Shown: positions 8,447 to 16,363 of the stretch, in pieces
Numbering within the stretch: position 1 is the stretch's first letter
Layout of the letters: every line of letters begins with the position of its first letter
Source: Flemingiibacterium sp045635785
Lineage (GTDB): Bacteria > Bacillota > Clostridia > Oscillospirales > CAG-272
Length of the DNA stretch: 26,425 nt
Direction: 5' to 3'
NCBI GenBank assembly: GCA_045635785.1
Contig: JAZTWJ010000072.1
Span: forward strand, 1 to 26,425
The notes under the pieces: model-generated
What the model was told of the DNA's origin: nothing
Database searches by the model: none
The model's input: only the letters and a program-made list of their open reading frames with translations
Program-made: the position numbers and the translations under genes

Positions 8447-9034
8447 CTAAAACTTCATGCCCGAGAAGCCGGAAAATGCCATGGCAATCAGTCCGGCGGC
8501 AATCATGGCAATCGGAATGCCCTTGAAGCTTTTCGGCACATCTGCAAAGGAAATACGCACTCTGACACCTGCGAAAATGACGATGGCGAGCGTGAAGCCT
8601 ACTGCCGACGCAAAGCCGTATGCGAGGGATTCCACGAAGCTGTAACCGTTCTGAATATTGATCAGTGCCGCGCCGAGCACCGCGCAGTTTGTGGTGATCA
8701 GCGGCAAATAGATGCCCAGCGCTTCATACAGCGAGGGGACAAATTTGCGAAGGAACATTTCAATGAACTGTACCAGTGATGCGATAATGAGAATAAAGGC
8801 GATGGTTTCGAGAAATTCCAGATGGAAGGGCACCAGAATTCCATGATAGACCAGCCATGTTGCGGCGCTGGAAAGCGTCATCACGAACATGACCGCAAAG
8901 CCCATGCCTAACGCAGTATCCGGCTTTTCGGATACGCCGAGAAAGGGGCAGATGCCGAGGAACTTGGAAAAGATATAGTTTTCTACCAGCACCGCGCTGA
9001 GCATCAGCAGCAGAATATCAATGACAGAATCCAT
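8447..9034 (-). CDS. rnfA: Rnf complex subunit A, integral membrane
   Basis: RnfA is a six-helix membrane subunit that with RnfE forms the core of the Rnf complex, holding an iron-sulfur centre within the membrane. The 195-residue length is typical. Recognisable RnfA segments include ENYIFSKFLGICPFLGVS near the N-terminus (one of the conserved Cys half-motifs) and LPLITTNCAVLGAAL around 114-128 (the second). Its ATG directly abuts the rnfE stop codon (TAA-ATG), with AAAAGGGGGAAG just upstream as ribosome binding site, so the two are translationally coupled. Confidence 0.96.
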   Translation of the reverse strand: MDSVIDILLLMLSAVLVENYIFSKFLGICPFLGVSEKPDTALGMGFAVMFVMTLSSAATWLVYHGILVPFHLEFLETIAFILIIASLVQFIEMFLRKFVPSLYEALGIYLPLITTNCAVLGAALINIQNGYSFVESLAYGFASAVGFTLAIVIFAGVRVRISFADVPKSFKGIPIAMIAAGLIAMAFSGFSGMKF

Positions 9035-9895
9035 TTATGCTTCCCCCTTTTCTTCAGAGTTCGTTTCGGCGTTTTGCGCTTGCTTTGCGTCAATCTCTGC
9101 AACCGCTTCAGCGGGAGCATCTTCTTTTGCTTCGGATGCTTCCTCATTCTTCTTTTCTTCGGATGCTTCATCGGCGTCTTCGTCTTTTGGCATCGGAACG
9201 AGAATTTCTTCTTCGGTCAGGTGTACCTCGGGCGCAGGCTCGATGGCAAGACCTGCGGCGGCAAGCGCCTTGATCCTTGCACGCTCATTGCGGACGATCA
9301 TGATCTTATTCATCAGCGCGATCAGCATGCCCAGTGTCAAAAATGCACCGGAGGGCAGAATGAAGATGATGGCAGGCTCATAGAAGGAAGGCGTGATTTG
9401 GAAGCCGAACAGCGTGCCGGCACCGAGAATCTCACGGACAGCCGCCAGAACGGTCAGCGCAAAGGTGAAGCCCACACCTACGGCAATGCCATCCACCGCA
9501 GAAGGAAGCACCGGATTCTTGGATGCGAAGGATTCCGCACGGGCAAGAATGATGCAGTTTACTACGATCAGCGGGATGAACAGACCGAGCGATTTATCAA
9601 GCGAGGGAAGATAGGCTTTGATGAGAAGCTGGATCGCTGTGACAAATCCTGAAATGATAACGATATAAGATGCGATGCGGATCTGCTTTGGGATGAAGTT
9701 CCGCAAAAGAGAGATGAACACGTTGGAGCAGATCAGTACCGCCGTAACGGCAAGCCCCATGCCGAGTGCATTGATAACAGAGGTGGTGATTGCCAGCGTA
9801 GAGCACATGCCCAGCATCTGAACAAACACGGGGTTCTTGGCAAACAGACCGTCTGTGAACTGATGCCCCACGTCCTTTAATGTATAATTTTTCAC
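9035..9895 (-). CDS. rnfE: Rnf complex subunit E with a long acidic C-terminal tail
   Basis: RnfE is the six-helix partner of RnfA, with the matching Cys half-motifs LGMCSTLA (28-35) and LIVVNCIILARAE (109-121). The core ends near residue 219. A tail of about 67 residues follows, rich in Glu, Ala, Asp and Lys, making the protein 286 residues long against roughly 200-230 usual for the family. The start is GTG at 9895, with GGAGGT 5 nt upstream, and it overlaps the rnfG stop in a GTGA. An alternative start at a later ATG would destroy the conserved N-terminus. Confidence 0.94.
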   Translation of the reverse strand: MKNYTLKDVGHQFTDGLFAKNPVFVQMLGMCSTLAITTSVINALGMGLAVTAVLICSNVFISLLRNFIPKQIRIASYIVIISGFVTAIQLLIKAYLPSLDKSLGLFIPLIVVNCIILARAESFASKNPVLPSAVDGIAVGVGFTFALTVLAAVREILGAGTLFGFQITPSFYEPAIIFILPSGAFLTLGMLIALMNKIMIVRNERARIKALAAAGLAIEPAPEVHLTEEEILVPMPKDEDADEASEEKKNEEASEAKEDAPAEAVAEIDAKQAQNAETNSEEKGEA

Positions 9896-10494
9896 TTTGC
9901 ACCTCCGTCGGGAATTACATCCGAAGAAGAATAGATGGCGCTGTAGGCTGCAAGTGCCTGAGCCGCACCTGTACGGATACCGCTCGAGGAGAAGGTCGCG
10001 CCCGTGATGGTGTCAACCTCTGTGACGGTGGCGGCAGTCTGTCCCGTATAACCGGAGAGATACCAATCCTCGCCTGCACGACTGCCGAGGCCGGGGGTTT
10101 CCGAATGGGCGATCAGCTTAATGCCTGCCACTGCTCCGTCGGTATTGACGCCCACCATCATGTCCAGCGCACCGCCGAAACCGAGGGGGGCAACGCTTGC
10201 CGCGTAGCCGAGCATGGTGTCGCCCGAATAAACGAGATAAAGCTCGTTCACATTTTCCACCGTGATATCGGTGACCGGTTCATTGCGCGTGGCATCTGGG
10301 AAAATCTCCTTGATTGCCGCCGCCTTTTCTGCCGCGATGTTATCGGCGATGCGATCGACAGTCAACGAATTGACGCCTGCAAGCAGAAGCGCGGTTACGG
10401 TGCAAATGAGCAGTAATTTAATGGTGATGACAACAATAAATTTTGTGCCATGGGGTGCACCGTTATTTGTTTGGTTATTTTGCTTGTTTGTCAA
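9892..10494 (-). CDS. rnfG: Rnf complex subunit G, covalent FMN protein
   Basis: RnfG has one N-terminal transmembrane helix and an extracytoplasmic FMN-binding domain. The flavinylation motif TGATFSS is visible, with the FMN-bearing Thr about residue 167 from the start chosen here. I place the start at TTG 10494, giving 200 residues, because GGAGGTG lies 6 nt upstream; the first ATG in frame, at 10548, is inside rnfD and would add 18 residues without a site. With the TTG start rnfG overlaps the end of rnfD by 20 bp. The N-terminus is rich in Asn and Gln before the helix at about 18-42. The 3' end overlaps the rnfE start by 4 bp. Confidence 0.9.
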   Translation of the reverse strand: MTNKQNNQTNNGAPHGTKFIVVITIKLLLICTVTALLLAGVNSLTVDRIADNIAAEKAAAIKEIFPDATRNEPVTDITVENVNELYLVYSGDTMLGYAASVAPLGFGGALDMMVGVNTDGAVAGIKLIAHSETPGLGSRAGEDWYLSGYTGQTAATVTEVDTITGATFSSSGIRTGAAQALAAYSAIYSSSDVIPDGGAK

Positions 10495-11554
10495 CCTTAG
10501 CACCTCCGAACTTGACGGGCTTTGTATAACGGTCGAGATACCATACAAAGAGATTCATGATGAGAATGGCAAAGGACACACCCTCGGGATAGCCGCCGAA
10601 ATAGCGGATGAAAACCGTGAGCAATCCACATCCTATCGCGTAAATGATGCGCCCCGTTTTTGTAACAGGCGAGGTCGCATAATCGGTCGCCATGAAGATC
10701 GCACCGAGGAACAAGCCGCCGGAGAAGATCTCATACAGCGCAAAATCGTAGGGCAGGGAATGCTGTGCAAACAGGAAGGTAACGACCAGCACGGTTCCGA
10801 TGTAGAAAACGGGAATGTGCCATGTAATGACCTTTCTGAACAGCAGATAGATAAATCCTGCTGTCAAAAGCAGTGCGGAAACTTCACCGATACAGCCGCC
10901 CTCGTAGCCGATGATGGCATTAAAGAGGGTGGTCGAGGGCAACGCGCCGTGCTTCAGCGAAGCCATGGAGGTGGCGCCTGCCACGATATCCGCCTCTGCG
11001 GGTGAGAAAGAAAAAAAGGGAAGTTTGGCGTCCGGCACGGGGAAGGTGCTCATATGAGAGGGCCATGCGAACAGGAATACACGCGCCGCCAAAGCGGGAT
11101 TGACAAAATTTCGTCCGATACCGCCGAACAGCTGCTTGACCACAATGATGGCAAAAACAGATCCGATGGCGGGCATCCACAGCGGAACGGATACCGGCAG
11201 ATTGAGTGCCAGCAGAAGGCCCGTGACGATGCAGGAGCAATCCAATACACGGCTTGGCAGCTTCATCAATCGCTGATAGAGATATTCCGATGCGACGGCA
11301 AAGAGGATGGCGATGGCGGTGATGGTAAGTACACGCCATCCAAAGATGTAAATGCCCCAAATGAGGGCGGGCAGTAATGCGATGCACACGTCCAGCATGA
11401 CAGAACGCGAGTTGTCATTGCAATGGAGATGCGGGGAAGGGGATACGAGCAGCTTGTCGGGCAGGAATTCCTCCGTTGCGGCGGCAGCGGCGGCAAGTGC
11501 ATCTTCCACGATGATTTCGTTTTCGGTCTCGTTGACCGAAGGCTTTTGATCCAT
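10475..11554 (-). CDS. rnfD: Rnf complex subunit D, integral membrane FMN protein
   Basis: RnfD is a multi-helix membrane subunit with covalent FMN. The family block GGIGRNFVNPALAARVFL is at 144-161, and the flavinylation threonine is T195 in VAGATSMASL. The protein is 359 residues with a hydrophilic N-terminal stretch of about 35 that includes an alanine run (19-26). GGAGGAAC 8 nt before the ATG is the ribosome binding site. The gene starts 18 bp after rnfC ends. Confidence 0.95.
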   Translation of the reverse strand: MDQKPSVNETENEIIVEDALAAAAAATEEFLPDKLLVSPSPHLHCNDNSRSVMLDVCIALLPALIWGIYIFGWRVLTITAIAILFAVASEYLYQRLMKLPSRVLDCSCIVTGLLLALNLPVSVPLWMPAIGSVFAIIVVKQLFGGIGRNFVNPALAARVFLFAWPSHMSTFPVPDAKLPFFSFSPAEADIVAGATSMASLKHGALPSTTLFNAIIGYEGGCIGEVSALLLTAGFIYLLFRKVITWHIPVFYIGTVLVVTFLFAQHSLPYDFALYEIFSGGLFLGAIFMATDYATSPVTKTGRIIYAIGCGLLTVFIRYFGGYPEGVSFAILIMNLFVWYLDRYTKPVKFGGAKVDKQAK

Positions 11555-11572
11555 TTGGCTGTTCCTCCGCGA

Positions 11573-12943
11573 TTATTTCTGATCCTTATCGGATGATTTC
11601 TGGCTTTGCTTGAGAGCTGCCGCCTGTGCGGCACGCAGATCCTTGATCTTTGATTTTGCGGCGCGAATACGCTGTACGATCGGCACATGGGCGGGACAGC
11701 TGTAGGAGCAGCTTCCGCATTCCACGCAGCTCATGACGTCAAATTCTTCGCATTGATCGAACTTTCTTTGTGCCGCAAACATGGCAAGGTAGTTGGGCAT
11801 CAGACGCATGGGACAGCCTGCCACACAGCGTCCGCAGCGAATGCAGCGCGGCGGCTGATCGTATTCCACGTCCATCGCCTTGGAAAAGGCGAGAAGACCC
11901 GAGGTGCCCTTGATGACGGCGGTGCTCATATTCCAGCGCGCCCAACCCATCATGGGGCCGCCGGTGAGAACCTTGCGCGGCTCCTTTGTCAGTCCACCGC
12001 AGAAGTTGATGAGATCAATAAAGGAGGTACCGATGGGAACCAGTACATTTTTCGGATTTTTGATGCAGTCGCCGTCCACGGTAACGATGCGCTCGATAAG
12101 CGGCATGCCGTTGACGAACGCGCTGTAAATAGCGGCGCAAGTTTCTGCGTTAAAGACACAGCAACCGATGTCCGCGGGCAATTTTCCTGCGGGAAGCTCC
12201 TTGCCGGTGAGCGCATATATGATCTGGCGTTCGTCGCCCTGCGGATACTTGGTCTTGAGCACGCGCACCTTGATCATGTCACTGCCAGAAAGACGTTCCT
12301 CTAACTTGGCAATGGCATCCGGCTTGTTGTCTTCCACCGCAATGTCGCCTTCTCTCAAGGAGAGAGCCTTCATGAGTATCTTCAGACCGTTGATGACCGC
12401 ATCCGGATTTTCGAGCAACAGACGGTGGTTCGCCGTCAAAAACGGCTCGCATTCCGCGCAGTTGACGATGATCCGCTCCACCTTGCCTACAGCGGAGGAA
12501 ATTTTTGCGTATGTAGGGAAGGTTGCGCCTCCCATGCCGGAAATGCCCGCCTTGCGGACGATTTCGATGATCTCCTCAGTGGTGGTATCTGCAAGTCGCT
12601 TGGGCCACGGAACACAATCGGGCGAAAGGCGATTTTCGCCATCGTTTTCGATGACAACACTGCGAATTTTGGCGGAGGCATCCGCCGTATTGATTTCGAT
12701 GATTTCGGTTACTTTGCCCGATACGCTGGCGTGAACAGGGCACCCCAAACCGTTTTCGATGACGCCGATAACCTGACCTTTGTCCACAATGTCGCCCGGC
12801 TTGACGACGGGGGTCGCATTTGCACCGATGTGCTGAGACATGGGTATCGAAACGATCTTTGGGGAAGGCATTGCTTCAATCGCGCAACGTCTGGTATTTT
12901 TATGCTCCGCGACGTGAATTCCGCCGTTAAAGGTGAAAGCCAT
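11573..12943 (-). CDS. rnfC: Rnf complex subunit C, NADH/FMN and Fe-S subunit
   Basis: RnfC is the peripheral subunit where NAD+ is reduced (or NADH oxidised). In the 456-residue protein the nucleotide/FMN-binding block GMGGATFPTY spans 136-145 and two CxxCxxCxxxC motifs are at C367-C377 and C406-C416, each carrying one [4Fe-4S] cluster. A lysine- and glutamine-rich tail follows. I chose the ATG at 12943 over the one at 12985: TAGGAGA sits 7 nt before it, the conserved N-terminus MAFTFNGGIH begins there, and the longer form would run into the promoter-proximal leader. It is the first gene of the operon. Confidence 0.95.
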   Translation of the reverse strand: MAFTFNGGIHVAEHKNTRRCAIEAMPSPKIVSIPMSQHIGANATPVVKPGDIVDKGQVIGVIENGLGCPVHASVSGKVTEIIEINTADASAKIRSVVIENDGENRLSPDCVPWPKRLADTTTEEIIEIVRKAGISGMGGATFPTYAKISSAVGKVERIIVNCAECEPFLTANHRLLLENPDAVINGLKILMKALSLREGDIAVEDNKPDAIAKLEERLSGSDMIKVRVLKTKYPQGDERQIIYALTGKELPAGKLPADIGCCVFNAETCAAIYSAFVNGMPLIERIVTVDGDCIKNPKNVLVPIGTSFIDLINFCGGLTKEPRKVLTGGPMMGWARWNMSTAVIKGTSGLLAFSKAMDVEYDQPPRCIRCGRCVAGCPMRLMPNYLAMFAAQRKFDQCEEFDVMSCVECGSCSYSCPAHVPIVQRIRAAKSKIKDLRAAQAAALKQSQKSSDKDQK

Positions 12944-13004
12944 TCTATCTTCTCCTATTCCGATGATACTAAAAAAAGCATACATGATATAAATATGTAC
13001 CTAT

Positions 13005-13033
13005 ATTATACTACATTCCGAGGTGGATTGCAA
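13005..13033 (-). promoter_or_regulatory. Proximal rnf promoter
   Basis: On the minus strand TTGCAA (13033-13028), 17 bp and TATAAT (13010-13005) lie about 60 bp before rnfC. A 9-bp inverted repeat abuts its upstream side. Confidence 0.7.
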
Positions 13034-13034
13034 T

Positions 13035-13069
13035 ATCTAAAATGACGATATTCACAAAATATTTTAGAT
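13035..13069 (-). promoter_or_regulatory. Inverted repeat upstream of the proximal rnf promoter
   Basis: ATCTAAAAT (13035-13043) and ATTTTAGAT (13061-13069) are perfect inverted repeats 17 bp apart, beginning 2 bp from the -35. The right half overlaps a palindromic AAAATATTTT. It could be an operator; I do not recognise the regulator. Confidence 0.4.
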
Positions 13070-13097
13070 TAAAGTCGACATTTATGCAGATTGTCAA
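13068..13097 (-). promoter_or_regulatory. Candidate distal rnf promoter
   Basis: On the minus strand TTGACA (13097-13092), 18 bp and TTTAAT (13073-13068). The -35 lies inside a Rex-like palindrome. Confidence 0.5.
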
Positions 13098-13108
13098 CAA
13101 ACTAACAA
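13091..13108. promoter_or_regulatory. Rex-like operator
   Basis: TTGTCAA-CAAA-CTAACAA matches 12 of 14 fixed positions of the clostridial Rex consensus TTGTTAA-N4-TTAACAA. Rex is an NADH/NAD+-sensing repressor whose regulons include NADH-linked energy genes, so a site by rnf makes sense. Binding is inferred, not shown. Confidence 0.5.
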
Positions 13109-13115
13109 AGTTGGC

Positions 13116-13162
13116 TCTCAAAAGAACAAAAAATGAGACAGAAGCGTGCGGCTTCTGTCTCA
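13116..13162 (-). terminator. Terminator of trkAH
   Basis: A 12-bp stem (13134-13145 with 13151-13162, loop GTGCG) is followed on the minus strand by a TTTTTTGTTCTTTT tract, about 40 bp after the trkH stop. Confidence 0.88.
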
Positions 13163-13203
13163 AAATTTGAGGTTGTGATATTCTTTTCAATGCATGAACG
13201 CTA

Positions 13204-14670
13204 TTATTTTGTTCTTCTCCAAAGGGAAGGGCTAAACAATAACAGCATCGGGAAAATTTCCAATCGTCCAAGTAGCATATCTGCGCAGAGTATCAATTTT
13301 CCAAAATTGGAAAATTCGCTGTAATTTCCGACGGCACCGACCATATCAAAGCCCGGTCCGATGTTATTAAAGCATGCAACAACGGCAGAAACGGTTGTTT
13401 CAAAGCTGAAATTATCAAGCGACAGCAAAAGTGTGGATATGACCAGAACGGCGCAGTATGCGGCGAGGTAGATATTCACGCTGTGAACCACATCGGACGG
13501 AACTGCCTTTTGGTTGACACGGATCAGTTTTGTGCTGTTGGGGTGGATCAGCTTTTTGATTTCCTTTGTGATGGATTTTACAAAGATGATCAAGCGCGAG
13601 ACCTTGATTCCACCGCCGGTAGAGCCGGCGCTGGCACCCATAAACATCAGCATAAACAATAGCATTTTTGAAAAAACGGGCCATTGATTGAAATCGGTGG
13701 TGGCATATCCCGTGGTGGATACCACCGATGCCACTTGGAATGCGCTGTGATGAAGCGCGGCGCCGAATGTTTCGCAAAGCGTCGCCTGCGTTTGGTAAAT
13801 ATTGATCGCTATGGCGACGACAGACACGCCCACAATGCCCAAATAGACGCGAAGCTCGGTATCTCTGCGGATCTCGCGGAATTCTTTTGTCAAGAGAAGA
13901 TAGTAGATATTGAAATTGACAGAGCATATCAGCATGAATGCCGTAATGACACCCTGCAGATAGCGGCTGTCATATGCGGCAATGCTGTTGTTTGTGCCGG
14001 CAAAACCGCCCGTTCCCACCGTGCCAAAGGTAATGGTGAGTGCATCAAACAAGGGCATATCGCCTGCCAGCAAAAGAATGACCTGTGTCAATGTCACAAA
14101 GATGTAAATGGCGTATAAAATTCTCGCGGTGCTTCGCATTTTCGGCACAAGCTTGCCCACCGAAGGGCCCGGGCTTTCCGCACGAAGAATATGCAGCGAA
14201 ACGCCGCTTCCCGCGGATTTCGGAATGATGGCGAGAACAAAAACCAAAACGCCCATGCCGCCCAGCCAATGGGTAAAGCTTCTCCAATAGATCAGCGAGC
14301 GAGGAAGTGCTTCTATATCGGTCAGAATGCTTGCGCCCGTTGTGGTAAAGCCGGAAACGGTTTCGAAGAACGCATCTATGTAGCGGGGGATCTCACCGCT
14401 GATGACAAAGGGCAATGCTCCGAAGGCGGATAAAACCAGCCAAGAAAGCGATACGATAAAGAATCCGTCTTTTGCATAGAGCGAGGGATTTTCTGTTTTT
14501 AAGAAAAACAGCGGTCCGCCAAAGACAGATAACAGTCCGATCGTGAGCGAGAATGCGATCAAAGCATGACGGTCCCCGTCCGCGATGGCAATGGCGAGAG
14601 ACGGAAGCATAAACGCGGCTTCGATTATTAAAAGGTATCCAAGATATTTCAGTGTGATTTTTTTATTCAT
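13204..14670 (-). CDS. trkH: Trk/Ktr-type potassium uptake channel subunit
   Basis: This membrane subunit carries K+ inward under control of TrkA. The 488-residue protein has the four pore-loop filter segments expected of the superfamily: TTTGAS (109-114), GTVGTGGFA (216-224), STTGYAT (318-324) and NNIGPG (435-440). MGASAGSTGGGIK (344-356) is the conserved intramembrane gating loop. The start ATG lies 28 bp after trkA, with TAGGATC as a weak ribosome binding site, so it is probably cotranscribed and partly coupled. The length fits TrkH better than the shorter KtrB. K+ rather than Na+ as the main ion is inferred from the family. Confidence 0.95.
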   Translation of the reverse strand: MNKKITLKYLGYLLIIEAAFMLPSLAIAIADGDRHALIAFSLTIGLLSVFGGPLFFLKTENPSLYAKDGFFIVSLSWLVLSAFGALPFVISGEIPRYIDAFFETVSGFTTTGASILTDIEALPRSLIYWRSFTHWLGGMGVLVFVLAIIPKSAGSGVSLHILRAESPGPSVGKLVPKMRSTARILYAIYIFVTLTQVILLLAGDMPLFDALTITFGTVGTGGFAGTNNSIAAYDSRYLQGVITAFMLICSVNFNIYYLLLTKEFREIRRDTELRVYLGIVGVSVVAIAINIYQTQATLCETFGAALHHSAFQVASVVSTTGYATTDFNQWPVFSKMLLFMLMFMGASAGSTGGGIKVSRLIIFVKSITKEIKKLIHPNSTKLIRVNQKAVPSDVVHSVNIYLAAYCAVLVISTLLLSLDNFSFETTVSAVVACFNNIGPGFDMVGAVGNYSEFSNFGKLILCADMLLGRLEIFPMLLLFSPSLWRRTK

Positions 14671-14698
14671 GATCCTACGTTCTCACATCTGGGTATAG

Positions 14699-16063
14699 TT
14701 AGTTGTTTTCAGCAAAAATTTCATTCAAGTCGGAGATCTGTTCGGCTGCGGTGGTGACAACAACAACAGTATCGCCGCTTGAAATGCAGCTCATACCGTC
14801 CGGTATGGAAATCGTTCCGTTATGGTTGATGCAGGCGATCAGAATATTCGCCTTCAGCTTTAACTCTTTTAGAGGTGTATCCAGCCCGTGCGTCTGTGCA
14901 TTTGCGATGAATTCGATCGCCTCTGCCTTTCCGTCCACAATGCGGTGGAGCGTGATGATGGAAGAAGCCGTATTATCAATGGAGCGAACATAGCGGATAA
15001 TGTCCGCCGCGATCACATCCTTGGGGCAGACCGTACTGCCAAGCTCTTTATCGGAGAACAGCATGCTGTATTCACTGCGGTTCATTTTGGTTACGGTCTT
15101 TGGGATGCCCATGCGTTCCGCAAACATGGATATGACAAGATTCTGCTCGTCAAGTCCGGTCAAGGTTACCACTGCATCGGTTTCCTGCATGCCCTCTGCG
15201 AGCAGAACGTCGTGATTGGAGCCGTCGTCATTGATGATCAACGCTTCGGGGAATCTTGCCGCCAGCTCGATACAGCGCGCCTCGTCTCTTTCGATGATCT
15301 TTACGTCCACGCCCGACCGAATCAGCTCTTCGGACAGATATTCGCAAATGCGGCCGCCGCCGATGATCATAACGGTGCGGATACGCTGTGTGGCAATATC
15401 GAGCTTTTTGATCATTTTCGCAAGCTCGGAGCGAGGCGCCGTAACATTGATCTTGTCTCCGGCCTGCAGGATAAAATCACCCTTCGGGATGAAGATCTGG
15501 TTATCCCGTTCCACCGCGCACACGAGGACCTTCAGATGAAGCTCGGTGGTCAGCTTTCCAAGGCTTTTTCCGCAAAGAACGCTGTCTTCAGACAGCTTAA
15601 GCTCAACAAGCTCCACGCGTCCCTTTGCAAAGGAGTCGGTCTTCAAAAAGGAAGGATATTGCAGGAAGCGGTAAATGGTTCTGGCGGTGGAATATTCCGG
15701 ATTGACCGTCATGGAAAGTCCAAAATCATCCCGCATAAATTGGATCTGGTTCATATAATCCACATTTCGCACGCGGGAAATGGTGTGCTTGCAGCCAAGT
15801 CTTTTGGCGACAATACAGCATAACAGATTCAATTCATCCGAATGCGAGGTGGCAATGACAAGATCGGCTTCATCCACATGCGCGGCGCGCTGAATATCCA
15901 GCGTGGCGCCGTTGCCTGACATGGTCATGACGTCAAGACTCTCTTGGGCATGCTCAAGCGTTTTTGCCACAGTATCAATAATGGTTATATCATGGTTTTC
16001 CTGAGAAAGCTGATTGGCAAGTGCATATCCCACTTTGCCGCAGCCGATAATTACGATTTTCAT
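14699..16063 (-). CDS. trkA: Trk potassium uptake regulatory NAD(H)-binding subunit, two RCK units
   Basis: A cytosolic ring-forming regulator of TrkH. The 454-residue protein has two tandem RCK units: Rossmann TrkA_N with GCGKVG (7-12), TrkA_C about 140-220, a second TrkA_N with GGGRIC (235-240), and a final TrkA_C to the end. The second Rossmann motif is degenerate in its third glycine, suggesting weaker nucleotide binding there. I placed the start at ATG 16063, where the conserved MKIVIIGCG begins; longer frames up to 16225 pass through the promoter. The ribosome binding site is poor (AGGGCAGG, 14 nt upstream). Confidence 0.95.
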   Translation of the reverse strand: MKIVIIGCGKVGYALANQLSQENHDITIIDTVAKTLEHAQESLDVMTMSGNGATLDIQRAAHVDEADLVIATSHSDELNLLCCIVAKRLGCKHTISRVRNVDYMNQIQFMRDDFGLSMTVNPEYSTARTIYRFLQYPSFLKTDSFAKGRVELVELKLSEDSVLCGKSLGKLTTELHLKVLVCAVERDNQIFIPKGDFILQAGDKINVTAPRSELAKMIKKLDIATQRIRTVMIIGGGRICEYLSEELIRSGVDVKIIERDEARCIELAARFPEALIINDDGSNHDVLLAEGMQETDAVVTLTGLDEQNLVISMFAERMGIPKTVTKMNRSEYSMLFSDKELGSTVCPKDVIAADIIRYVRSIDNTASSIITLHRIVDGKAEAIEFIANAQTHGLDTPLKELKLKANILIACINHNGTISIPDGMSCISSGDTVVVVTTAAEQISDLNEIFAENN

Positions 16064-16120
16064 AAGGCGATGATAAACCTGCCCTTTCTGAACGAAATGT
16101 AATAATAAATTCTTATGGTT

Positions 16121-16149
16121 ATTATAACACAAAGTTCCGTTTTTTTCAA
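16121..16149 (-). promoter_or_regulatory. trkAH promoter
   Basis: On the minus strand TTGAAA (16149-16144), 17 bp and TATAAT (16126-16121) with TGT just upstream (extended -10). The divergent gap 16064-16363 also holds the capA-like promoter; the middle (about 16150-16270) shows nothing else I can name. Confidence 0.8.
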
Positions 16150-16292
16150 CCTGTTTTGTGAAGAAAGTTTTCTTGTGAGTATTGGAGGGTGCCACTTCTT
16201 CGGATCGAGCATGCATAAACGTCAAGTTTCGCGCAATCGGCGATGATTTATAGAGGGGATTTGCGTTGCGTCATATTTTGTTCACAAAGCTG

Positions 16293-16301
16293 TGTTATAA
16301 T
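16293..16301 (+). promoter_or_regulatory. Extended -10 promoter of the CapA-like gene
   Basis: TGTTATAAT, with no good -35 at the proper distance, lies about 50-60 bp before the gene. The same nonamer occurs at the trkA promoter. Confidence 0.6.
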
Positions 16302-16363
16302 GAGGGTAACAATTTCTGTAAGGCGATCACGAAAACGCCGCCTTTGGAGGCATGGAGACCGTT

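Noticed and set aside
16064..16225. N-terminal extension of TrkA by 54 residues
   Set aside because: The extension covers the promoter, and the conserved MKIVIIGCG start is internal to it.
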